From: JAWXTS01 sp044433305
GTDB lineage: Bacteria > Bacteroidota > Bacteroidia > Bacteroidales > Rikenellaceae
NCBI GenBank assembly: GCA_044433305.1
Contig: JAWXTS010000004.1
Location: 1 to 48,277, forward strand
Reading direction: 5' to 3'
DNA: 48,277 bases
Shown piece after piece: positions 1 to 7,410 of the stretch. The notes below the pieces were generated by a model. That model was not told where the DNA came from, searched no databases, and saw only the letters and a program-made list of their open reading frames with translations. Every line of letters begins with the position of its first letter. Position 1 is the first letter of the stretch. Made by a program: the position numbers and the translations under genes.

Positions 1-325
1 GTCTATCCCTTCGGGCAAGGGCCTCGCCACTTCGGGCAACTACCGCAAATATACCTATGACAATCAAGGAAATAAAGTAGTGCACACCATAAGCCCTATC
101 ACGGGTCAGAGCGTCGTCTCTAACCTTCTGTCGGCCACGGTGGTGGCAGATAATGCCACAGATGCCGATGCCTATGGCACGTTGTTTATGGTAATCGGAC
201 TAGATGCTAGCAAAGAATTTCTTGGGGCACACCCTGAGCTTGATGCCTATTTGGTTTATGGAAACCAAGATGGTGGCACAGAAGTATATGCCACCAGTGG
301 TATGCAGTCTTATATCTTGGAGTAA
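1..325 (+). CDS. apbE: FAD:protein FMN transferase (ApbE-like), C-terminal part
   Basis: This is a 3' fragment; the reading frame is open from base 2 and runs out of the left edge of the window. ApbE enzymes move FMN from FAD onto a threonine of target flavoproteins outside the cytoplasm, for example subunits of Rnf and Nqr complexes. The 107 visible residues carry the family's C-terminal signature: a GLATSGNYRKY segment, then HTISPITGQ, then SATVVADNATDADAYGTLFM with the conserved T/D-A-DA metal-site region. An internal ATG at base 80 falls in the middle of this domain and is not a start. The stop codon lies 4 bases from the stop of the convergent meaB gene. The family call is firm; the gene name is by homology. 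Confidence 0.85.
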   Translation, partial: SIPSGKGLATSGNYRKYTYDNQGNKVVHTISPITGQSVVSNLLSATVVADNATDADAYGTLFMVIGLDASKEFLGAHPELDAYLVYGNQDGGTEVYATSGMQSYILE

Positions 326-329
326 GCTC

Positions 330-1415
330 CTATTCGGTCAACTTAAGCAGACCTGCTGCTGCTGCAAACGAACTTATATTGTTGTCTAGTATGGCTTGTT
401 TATAGCCTTCTATTTCGGCTACGACCTTTGGGTGGTTGTAGAATCGTGCGTGCAGAGCCTCGTCTATGGTTTGTTGTAGCCAGTAGAGCGATTGGCGGCT
501 ACGGTTCTTGTCGAAATAACCATTTTCTTTAGAGCATCTGATATGTGTTTCTATTGCTTGCCAAACATCTTTTAGTCCGTCGCCCGTTGTTGACGAGCAG
601 GTAAAGACTTCTGGTCGTATCATAGAGTCGGGCATAGGGAATAGCGACAGCGCGTTGATAAACTGCTGGGCTGTGACCTGAGCCTTCTCAACATTAGAAC
701 CGTCGGCCTTGGTTACGGAGATAATGTCGGCCATCTCCATTATTCCGCGTTTTATACCTTGCAGCTCGTCACCCGCGCCAGAAATCTGAAGCATCAAGAA
801 CAAGTCGGTCATAGAGTGTACGGCAATCTCGGACTGTCCCACGCCCACAGTTTCTATAAATATTATGTCGAAGCCTGCGGCCTCGCATAGAACTATGCTC
901 TCGCGAGTCTTGCGTGCCACACCGCCAAGGCTGCCTGCCGATGGTGAGGGACGTATAAATACACTTTTGTTGTGCACAAGGCTCTCCATACGTGTCTTGT
1001 CGCCAAGGATGGAGCCGCTACTGCGCTGGGAGCTAGGGTCTATGGCAAGCACGGCAAGCTTATGTCCACCTGCTGTTACCATATCTCCTACGGCCTCGAT
1101 AAAAGTTGATTTGCCTGCACCCGGTACGCCCGTGATGCCTATGCGCATAGAGCTAGAACAGTGAGGTAGACACCTCTCGATTATCTGTTGCGATAGCTCG
1201 TGGTGCTCGGGCAGAAGGCTCTCGACTAGGGTTATGGCCTGAGAAAGTATGGTTATGTCGCCACGAAGTATGCCCTCGACATATTGGTCGGGGGTGAAAC
1301 TGCGGCGCGGACGTTTCTTGAAGTGTGGGTTGACTACGGGTGGCTGCTCCACGCCGCGGCTTACGCTTAAGGCACTCTCGTTGCTTTGTTTGTATAGGTC
1401 CTCAAAGTGTTTCAT
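330..1415 (-). CDS. meaB: Methylmalonyl-CoA mutase-associated GTPase MeaB
   Basis: G3E-type P-loop GTPase that protects and reloads adenosylcobalamin-dependent methylmalonyl-CoA mutase. The 361-residue protein has the Walker A motif GVPGAGKS at about residues 96-103, the family stretch LAVLAIDPSSQRSSGSILGD just after it, FIETVGVGQSE as the switch/Walker B region, and a guanine-specificity VTKADG motif. Length matches the family. Its likely partners mutB and mutA are in this window but 26 kb away, so they are not in one operon. It faces the apbE-like gene tail to tail with a 4-base gap and no visible terminator between them, so the two transcripts probably overlap at their 3' ends. Confidence 0.93.
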   Translation of the reverse strand: MKHFEDLYKQSNESALSVSRGVEQPPVVNPHFKKRPRRSFTPDQYVEGILRGDITILSQAITLVESLLPEHHELSQQIIERCLPHCSSSMRIGITGVPGAGKSTFIEAVGDMVTAGGHKLAVLAIDPSSQRSSGSILGDKTRMESLVHNKSVFIRPSPSAGSLGGVARKTRESIVLCEAAGFDIIFIETVGVGQSEIAVHSMTDLFLMLQISGAGDELQGIKRGIMEMADIISVTKADGSNVEKAQVTAQQFINALSLFPMPDSMIRPEVFTCSSTTGDGLKDVWQAIETHIRCSKENGYFDKNRSRQSLYWLQQTIDEALHARFYNHPKVVAEIEGYKQAILDNNISSFAAAAGLLKLTE

Positions 1416-1466
1416 GTGTTCAAACTTTTATTTGTCGAAGATAGCAGTTTTTTTGCCAATTACATC

Positions 1467-1474
1467 TACCTTTG
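1467..1474 (+). promoter_or_regulatory. Bacteroidota -7 element upstream of the MATE gene
   Basis: TACCTTTG matches the Bacteroidota -7 consensus TAnnTTTG and lies 36 bases before the ATG at 1511. No good TTG -33 box sits at the usual 19-21 base spacing. The motif overlaps an in-frame TTG codon at 1472, which argues that translation starts at 1511 and not at that TTG. Confidence 0.5.
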
Positions 1475-1510
1475 CAAAGAATTTTTCTCAAAATAAAAAA
1501 TCTTCGTTTT

Positions 1511-2800
1511 ATGCACTCTCAGATAATAAAACTGTCTATACCAAATATAATATCTAATATTACGGTGCCACTGCTGGGCATGGTTGATATGATGATTGTT
1601 GGGCATCTGGGTAGTGAGGTTATGATAGGTGCAATGGCGCTGGGGGCAGCGATATTTAATTTCATATATTGGAGCTTTGCCTTTTTGCGTATGGGTACAA
1701 GCGGCTTTACGGCTCAGGCCTATGGTGCACGCGATATGAGAGAGATGAGCTCTAGCCTTTTGCGCTCGCTAGCTGTGGCTCTGGCTGTGGGACTGACGCT
1801 TGTTGTTTTTCAGTACCCACTTGGAAAGATGATGCTGTGGATTATGGATGGCAGTAATGAGGTTACGGCCTTTGCCTCTAGCTACTTCTTTGCTCGTATC
1901 TGGGCCGCGCCCGCCACTCTGTCGCTGAATGCTATTCAAGGGTGGTATATCGGTATGCAGAACTCGCGCCTGCCCATGTATATGTCCATCGTTATCAATA
2001 TACTCAATATAGGGTTCAGTTTGTTCTTTGTGTTTGTGCTGGATATGGGATTTGTGGGCATAGCATGGGGGACTGTTGTGGCTCAGTATGGAGGGCTCTT
2101 GATGGGTGTGATATTGTGGCTTGTGCACTACAAGAGGATGTCTAAGTACTTTGACCTTGGTCACGCCATGAAACTCTCTGCCATGTTAAGGTTCTTTAAT
2201 GTTAACCGCGATATATTTATACGTACTGCTTGTATTGTCACGGTATTTACCTTCTTCACCTCGCTATCGGCACGGCAGGGCGATATGCTGCTGGCAGTTA
2301 ATATGTTGCTTATGCAGCTGTTTACTTTGTTCTCTTATGTTATTGATGGCTTTGCTTACTCGGCAGAGTCTCTGATAGGTAAGTTTGAGGGAGCAGGGAA
2401 TATGCCTGCCATAAAGAAATGCTTACGTCAGCTATTTATGTGGGGATTTGGATTGGCTATGATTTTTGTGGCGGTGTACGTTGTTTTCTGGCAGGAACTT
2501 CTGGGATTGTTTACTGACAGCACGCAGGTTATAGAAATGGCCAGAGGCTATATAGGTTGGATTATTGCTGTGCCACTAATAACGTTCATTCCTTTTGTTA
2601 TAGATGGCGCGCTGATAGGGGCCACAAAAAATGTTATCATGCGCAAGACGGTGTTCTTCTCGGCCATAATGTTCTTCGTGGTATTCTACTTGTGCCAGCC
2701 TTTTATGGGCAACGATGCTCTATGGTTGGCCTTTATGGCCTTTATGGTTTCGCGCGGATTGAGTCAATATGTTATGCTGCGCCCTCTGGGGTGGTTCTAG
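1511..2800 (+). CDS. MATE family multidrug/Na+ efflux transporter
   Basis: Multi-pass inner-membrane exporter of the MATE (NorM/DinF) family, coupling Na+ or H+ entry to export of cationic or other small molecules. The N terminus MHSQIIKLSIPNIISN, followed by the first helix with PLLGMVDMMIVGHLG, is typical: the MATE fold opens with an amphipathic stretch, a P-containing helix 1 and the D-x-x-x-x-G-H/R signature. About 12 hydrophobic segments can be counted over 429 residues, the usual size. I place the start at the ATG 1511, because the longer frame begins with a TTG inside the promoter element. The substrate cannot be told from sequence; the DinF-like branch is plausible. Confidence 0.87.
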   Translation: MHSQIIKLSIPNIISNITVPLLGMVDMMIVGHLGSEVMIGAMALGAAIFNFIYWSFAFLRMGTSGFTAQAYGARDMREMSSSLLRSLAVALAVGLTLVVFQYPLGKMMLWIMDGSNEVTAFASSYFFARIWAAPATLSLNAIQGWYIGMQNSRLPMYMSIVINILNIGFSLFFVFVLDMGFVGIAWGTVVAQYGGLLMGVILWLVHYKRMSKYFDLGHAMKLSAMLRFFNVNRDIFIRTACIVTVFTFFTSLSARQGDMLLAVNMLLMQLFTLFSYVIDGFAYSAESLIGKFEGAGNMPAIKKCLRQLFMWGFGLAMIFVAVYVVFWQELLGLFTDSTQVIEMARGYIGWIIAVPLITFIPFVIDGALIGATKNVIMRKTVFFSAIMFFVVFYLCQPFMGNDALWLAFMAFMVSRGLSQYVMLRPLGWF

Positions 2801-2861
2801 AAAATATAAGTAAAAAGAGTAAAAATGCTTTTTTTAGTGTGTGTATCTAAGTTTAATTTTG

Positions 2862-2869
2862 TAACTTTG
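2862..2869 (+). promoter_or_regulatory. Probable -7 element for dnaX
   Basis: TAACTTTG fits TAnnTTTG and sits 18 bases before the dnaX ATG at 2888, leaving a very short leader. No clear -33 TTG is present at the right distance. Confidence 0.42.
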
Positions 2870-2887
2870 GGCTTGAAATAAATTGAT

Positions 2888-4759
2888 ATGGATAATTTTG
2901 TAGTTTCGGCACGCAAGTATCGTCCCGCGAGTTTTGTCTCGGTGGTGGGTCAGAGTCATATAACCTCTACCTTGCGCAATGCTATTGATAGAAATCAACT
3001 AGCCCATGCCTATCTGTTCTGCGGTCCGCGCGGAGTGGGTAAGACTACTTGTGCGCGCATCTTTGCCAAGAATATTAATTGCAGCAGCCCACGTGAGGGT
3101 GAGGCCTGCCAAGAGTGCGAGTCATGCCGTTCGTTCAATGAGGGGCGTTCGTTCTCTATTCACGAGCTTGATGCAGCATCCAACAACTCTGTGGATGATA
3201 TACGTAACCTTACTGACCAAGTGAGGATACCGCCTCAGACTGGCCGTTATAGCGTCTATATCATAGATGAGGTTCATATGCTTTCGCAAAGTGCGTTCAA
3301 TGCTTTTCTAAAGACTCTTGAGGAGCCACCTGCACACGCCATATTTATTCTTGCCACAACAGAGAAACATAAAATCCTACCTACCATATTGTCGCGTTGT
3401 CAGATTTATGACTTCAACAGAATTAAGGTCGAGGACACGGTAGGCTACCTAAAATATATTGCCGCAGCCGAAAACGTAAGCTATGACGATGAGTCGCTTA
3501 ATATCATTGCTCGCAAGGCCGATGGTGGTATGCGTGATGCACTGTCTATGTTCGATAAGGTGGTGTCATTCTGTGATTCGAACTTATCTGCCCAGAGTGT
3601 TGCCTCAACGCTCAATATGCTTGACTATGACACCTACTTCAATATGACGGATATTATCCTCTCTGGAGATTATCAAGCGGCACTAGTCGAGTTTGACAGA
3701 GTGTTGAGTAATGGATTCTCTGGTTCGACGTTTGTGTCAGGGTTTAGTGCTCACTTCAGAGACCTGCTTATGTGCAAGGACCCTAAGACCATCTCGCTGC
3801 TTGAGGTTACGGGAAGTGTGGCACAAAGATATAAGCAACAATCAGAGCAGTGTTCGGTGCCACTGCTGTTCGAGAGTATATCCCTGCTGAACACGCTAGA
3901 TACGGGATATAAGACATCCTCTAACCAAAGATTATATTTTGAACTCGGTCTGATGAAACTTTGCGGATTGGGTCAAAAAAAAAATAACGACACCCCAACG
4001 CTAGAGCTTCCACCACTAGTTAAGAGCAAAGAGCCTGCGGTGGTGGAGAAAAACGTTGCCGCCAAAGCAGAGCCAACTACGGTGCAGCAAGAGCCTGCGG
4101 TGCAGAGGTCTGTGTCTGTGCAACAAGAAGCTGTGGCGCAGAGGGTAGTAGATAAGGTACATGTAACTCCAGCGGAGAAGGTTCAGACCGTTGTCTCAGA
4201 GGCTGTTGCGACAGAGGCTGTGAAAAGTGTGGACACTACGCAACAAAGCCCTAAACCCACTAGGCAGCCGCGCAAGAGCATATCAATTTCGGGGGCATCT
4301 ATAAATACGATACTTAGCGATTCTCAAAACCAAACCATAGACAACACTCCGCAGCAAGAAGCTGTGCAGGAGGATAGCCTGCCAGTAGAGGTGGTCGTGC
4401 CAGACGAGCAGATAAATGTCAAAATCGAAAATGGATGTTCTTTGTTTATCTCCGAGAACGAGGTGTCGCGTCCGCGTTTTGCTATGGCTTTTAGTACGGC
4501 AGTGGTCGAGGGGAATGTGTTGACCGTTAAGGTGGCAAATCAGACGCTAGCCGAGGAGATAGTAAACGGCCGCTTTGAGATACTGGGTAGCATAGCCAAG
4601 TTGGGCGGTGTGTCGGCTCCCATAGAGCTTAAGGTGGAGGTCAGCCAGACGACCACAAAGACAAGACCTATCAAGGTAGAGGACAAGATTAAATTCTTGG
4701 TGGATAAAAATCCTGATCTATTGCTCTTTAAACAAGCCCTAAATTTAGACGTAGAATAG
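2888..4759 (+). CDS. dnaX: DNA polymerase III subunits gamma/tau (clamp loader)
   Basis: AAA+ ATPase of the replicative clamp loader. The N-terminal core has Walker A GPRGVGKTTCAR (about residues 45-56), a four-cysteine zinc module (C-SSPREGEA-C-QE-C-ES-C), DEVH Walker B and an SRC sensor/arginine finger, then the collar domain to about residue 362. Residues from about 370 to 490 are a low-complexity Pro/Val/Gln/Glu-rich linker, followed by a C-terminal tau-like domain. Total length is 623 residues. At 3975-3984 there is a run of ten A right at the end of the collar domain. A shift into the -1 frame there reads AAA codons and then TAA at 3985-3987, giving a 366-residue gamma-like product. This resembles the known E. 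coli and Thermus dnaX recoding, but it is inferred here. Confidence 0.95.
   Translation: MDNFVVSARKYRPASFVSVVGQSHITSTLRNAIDRNQLAHAYLFCGPRGVGKTTCARIFAKNINCSSPREGEACQECESCRSFNEGRSFSIHELDAASNNSVDDIRNLTDQVRIPPQTGRYSVYIIDEVHMLSQSAFNAFLKTLEEPPAHAIFILATTEKHKILPTILSRCQIYDFNRIKVEDTVGYLKYIAAAENVSYDDESLNIIARKADGGMRDALSMFDKVVSFCDSNLSAQSVASTLNMLDYDTYFNMTDIILSGDYQAALVEFDRVLSNGFSGSTFVSGFSAHFRDLLMCKDPKTISLLEVTGSVAQRYKQQSEQCSVPLLFESISLLNTLDTGYKTSSNQRLYFELGLMKLCGLGQKKNNDTPTLELPPLVKSKEPAVVEKNVAAKAEPTTVQQEPAVQRSVSVQQEAVAQRVVDKVHVTPAEKVQTVVSEAVATEAVKSVDTTQQSPKPTRQPRKSISISGASINTILSDSQNQTIDNTPQQEAVQEDSLPVEVVVPDEQINVKIENGCSLFISENEVSRPRFAMAFSTAVVEGNVLTVKVANQTLAEEIVNGRFEILGSIAKLGGVSAPIELKVEVSQTTTKTRPIKVEDKIKFLVDKNPDLLLFKQALNLDVE
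3974..3987 (+). promoter_or_regulatory. Candidate dnaX slippage/frameshift site (A10 then TAA)
   Basis: Ten consecutive A residues (3975-3984) are read in frame as CAA AAA AAA AAT. One extra A in the mRNA, or a -1 ribosomal slip, changes this to CAA AAA AAA AAA TAA. The stop would follow residue 366, at the boundary between the clamp-loader core and the flexible linker. Thermus thermophilus dnaX uses transcriptional slippage on A9 and E. coli uses a -1 slip at A6G. No strong downstream hairpin was seen, so transcriptional slippage is the better guess. Confidence 0.55.
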
Positions 4760-4767
4760 CTCTAGAT

Positions 4768-4798
4768 TTGCTAGCAGAAGAATAAATCATTACTTTTG
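4768..4798 (+). promoter_or_regulatory. Promoter for tyrS
   Basis: A TTG at 4768-4770 is followed after 20 bases by TACTTTTG (4791-4798), a good match to the Bacteroidota TTG-n19-21-TAnnTTTG pattern. It lies in the short gap between dnaX and tyrS, so tyrS can be transcribed on its own. Confidence 0.6.
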
Positions 4799-4839
4799 CA
4801 GGCGTAATAAATAGAAATTAAAAAAAACATACAACATAT

Positions 4840-6129
4840 ATGGATTTCGTACAAGAACTACAATGGAGAGGCATGATACACGATATGATGCCCGGTACAG
4901 AAGAACAACTTAAAAAAGAGATGACCTCGGCTTATGTGGGTATAGACCCTACGGCTGACTCGCTGCATATAGGACACCTTGTTAGTATCATGATACTAAA
5001 GCACTTCCAACGTTGTGGCCACAAACCTATCTTCTTGGTGGGTGGAGCAACAGGTATGATAGGTGACCCTTCGGGCAAGTCCCTAGAGCGTAACTTGTTG
5101 GACGAGGCTACTCTTGCCAAAAATCAGGCAGGCATCAAGGCTCAGCTTGCTCACCTTATCGACTTTAACTCTGATGCGGCCAATGCAGCCGAACTAGTTA
5201 ATAACTATGACTGGATGAAGAGCATGAGCTTCCTTGAGTTTATCCGCGACATCGGTAAGCTTATTACCGTAAACTATATGATGGCTAAGGATTCTGTCAA
5301 AAAACGCTTTAGTGGTGATGGTGAGGGTATGTCATTTACTGAGTTTACTTACCAGTTGGTGCAGGGTTTTGACTTCTTGCATCTTTATGAAAATAAGAAC
5401 TGCAAATTGCAGATGGGCGGTTCTGACCAATGGGGAAATATCACAACAGGTACGGAGCTTATACGTCGCAAATTGGGTGGCGAGGCTTACGGCTTGGTGT
5501 GCCCGCTAATCAAAAAGGCTGACGGAACCAAGTTTGGCAAGACCGAGGCTGGCAATGTATGGTTGGATGCAAACTATACATCACCATACAAGTTCTACCA
5601 GTTCTGGCTTAATGTGTCTGACCAGGACGCATCACGCTATATCAAGATATTCACCATGCTAGACAAAGAGGATGTTGATGCTCTTATTGCTGAGCATACC
5701 GAGGCTCCACACTTGCGCGCTTTGCAGAAACGCCTTGCCAAAGAGGTTACTTGCATGATACACTCTGAGCAAGAATATAATAAGGCTGTTGAGGCTTCTT
5801 CAATCTTGTTTGGCGCGGCAACAACAGAGGCTCTTAAGGGTCTTGACGAGACTACGTTCTTGCAGGTTTTTGAGGGTGTTCCAAACTTTACTGTTGAGGG
5901 TTCGGTTATCGATGCAGCTCCAAAGTTTGCAGACCTTACAGTGGAGAATGCTGCTATCTTCCCATCTAAGGGTGAGTGTCGCAAGCTTATTCAGGGCGGC
6001 GGTATCTCTCTTAATAAGGTTAAGGTTGCTTCTGTGGATACACAGGTTACACGCGAGGACCTTATCGGTGGCAAGTACTTGCTTGTTCAAAAGGGTAAGA
6101 AGAACTACTTCTTGATTACAGTAATTTAG
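4840..6129 (+). CDS. tyrS: Tyrosyl-tRNA synthetase
   Basis: Class I aminoacyl-tRNA synthetase that charges tRNA-Tyr in the cytoplasm. The 429-residue protein shows HIGH at residues 43-46 (SLHIGHLVS), the tyrosine-binding region with GGSDQWGNITTG, and a KFGKT sequence in the KMSKS position. A C-terminal S4-like RNA-binding domain begins near the FPSKGECRKLIQGGG stretch. Length is normal for bacterial TyrRS. It has its own promoter and is closed by a strong terminator just downstream. Confidence 0.97.
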   Translation: MDFVQELQWRGMIHDMMPGTEEQLKKEMTSAYVGIDPTADSLHIGHLVSIMILKHFQRCGHKPIFLVGGATGMIGDPSGKSLERNLLDEATLAKNQAGIKAQLAHLIDFNSDAANAAELVNNYDWMKSMSFLEFIRDIGKLITVNYMMAKDSVKKRFSGDGEGMSFTEFTYQLVQGFDFLHLYENKNCKLQMGGSDQWGNITTGTELIRRKLGGEAYGLVCPLIKKADGTKFGKTEAGNVWLDANYTSPYKFYQFWLNVSDQDASRYIKIFTMLDKEDVDALIAEHTEAPHLRALQKRLAKEVTCMIHSEQEYNKAVEASSILFGAATTEALKGLDETTFLQVFEGVPNFTVEGSVIDAAPKFADLTVENAAIFPSKGECRKLIQGGGISLNKVKVASVDTQVTREDLIGGKYLLVQKGKKNYFLITVI

Positions 6130-6150
6130 AGTCTCTAGAGAGATGATATT

Positions 6151-6186
6151 AAAGGCCTATAAGTTTTTGCTTATAGGCCTTTTGTT
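6151..6186 (+). terminator. Intrinsic terminator after tyrS
   Basis: A perfect 13-bp stem, AAAGGCCTATAAG at 6151-6163 pairing with CTTATAGGCCTTT at 6170-6182 around a TTTTTG loop, runs into a T-rich tail. It sits 21 bases after the tyrS stop. The A-rich left side means it could also act on the minus strand. Confidence 0.85.
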
Positions 6187-6215
6187 TATAAGGTAAGGGA
6201 GGATAAGAAGTGGTT

Positions 6216-6296
6216 AGCTGCAACGCTCTGGTTTTTAGCCCTCCGCAGCATACTTTAGGGTATGTGAGGACAGGGCTAAAAATCTAGTAAGGCAGC
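6216..6296. repeat. Long imperfect palindrome with conserved hairpin core (copy 1)
   Basis: The outer arms GCTGC/GCAGC and the inner arms TTTTTAGCCCT (6232-6242) and AGGGCTAAAAA (6272-6282) can fold into one long interrupted stem. It is capped by CATAC (6249-6253) and GTATG (6260-6264) around a 6-base loop. Read on the minus strand, the core 6240-6270 aligns with the core of the element at 34410-34529, with compensatory changes in the cap stem. It lies between the convergent tyrS and polyprenyl synthase genes. It may be a mobile repeat or an RNA element; no coding potential was seen. Confidence 0.6.
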
Positions 6297-6322
6297 AGAT
6301 GAGTGCTTCTTGTTCTTCCTGT

Positions 6323-7291
6323 TTATGCTCGTACGGTATCTATAAACAGCAATATCGCTGTTTTGATTTGGCTTTGTTCATAGCTGCTTAACATAGCTGC
6401 TGCCTTGTCGCAATATTCTTCTTTTATCTTCTGGGCATATTCGATACCCTTGGCCTTAAAGACTTCGCCACGAAGATACTCGATGTTTTCGGGATGAGAA
6501 TCTATGCTGCTTAGCTTGTCCAGCATTAGTGCTTTATGCTCAGCTGAGGCCTGCTCAAGAGTGTAGAGCAGAGGCAGGGTTATCTTCTTCTCGCGAAGGT
6601 CACAGCATGAGGGCTTGCCCGTTGTTGCCTCGTCACAAGTGTAGTCCAAAATGTCGTCCTTGATTTGGAAGGCTATGCCTATATTGTCGCCTAGGGCTTG
6701 CATGTCTGCTATGGCCTTGGCATCTGCACCTATCGAGTGAGCACCTATGGCAGCCGAGGCACCGAAGAGCACAGCTGTCTTTTTGTATATTATATCGAAG
6801 TAGCTGTCGCGGTCCATGTTCAGGGTCTCGACCTTGCGGCTTTGAGCCAGTTCACCCTCGCTGGCGTGATATAGTGCGCGGCAGACCATGCTGACTTGCT
6901 CGGATATGTTGTTGTCGAGGCAATGACAGAGCGCGCGCGTTAGTAGGTAGTCGCCAACCAACACGGCGGTGCGTCCATTCCATAGTGCGTTGAGCGAGGG
7001 TTGGCCGCGACGCATATACGACTCGTCGACAACGTCGTCATGTATAAGCGATGTTGTGTGTGCTATCTCTAGCAGGAATGCCGCGTCATAGACCTTGCTG
7101 TCGGGAGTTCCATGCAGGGCTGCTGTGAGGATGGATAGCATGGGGCGCAGGCCCTTACCTTTGTTAGACAGAACATATTCACAAATCTGGTTTAAGTAGG
7201 GGTCTTGACTCTTGAGTGCCTGCTTAACTAGAGAGTTGTATTGCTCAAGTGGTGCCTCTATGATTTTCTGAATCTGTTCTATATTTGTCAT
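6323..7291 (-). CDS. Polyprenyl diphosphate synthase (trans-isoprenyl)
   Basis: All-trans isoprenyl diphosphate synthase that condenses isopentenyl diphosphate onto an allylic primer, probably making the menaquinone side chain in this phylum. Of its 322 residues, DDVVD (85-89, the first aspartate-rich motif) and DDILD in FQIKDDILDY (212-216, the second motif) bind Mg-diphosphate. KGKGLRP near residue 44 is the IPP-binding region. Length suits the octaprenyl (IspB/HepT) type more than a short farnesyl synthase, but product length cannot be fixed from sequence. It is transcribed divergently from yfhO, with a 119-base gap. Confidence 0.88.
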   Translation of the reverse strand: MTNIEQIQKIIEAPLEQYNSLVKQALKSQDPYLNQICEYVLSNKGKGLRPMLSILTAALHGTPDSKVYDAAFLLEIAHTTSLIHDDVVDESYMRRGQPSLNALWNGRTAVLVGDYLLTRALCHCLDNNISEQVSMVCRALYHASEGELAQSRKVETLNMDRDSYFDIIYKKTAVLFGASAAIGAHSIGADAKAIADMQALGDNIGIAFQIKDDILDYTCDEATTGKPSCCDLREKKITLPLLYTLEQASAEHKALMLDKLSSIDSHPENIEYLRGEVFKAKGIEYAQKIKEEYCDKAAAMLSSYEQSQIKTAILLFIDTVRA

Positions 7292-7410
7292 TGCTTAGTG
7301 TTTTTGTAGTTACAAATATCTTATATTTTTGGTGAATAGCCAAATTGCGTGAGTACTTTGATAAAAATCTCGACAATTTTTTGTTACTTTGTAGCTAAAT
7401 TATCTATGGT

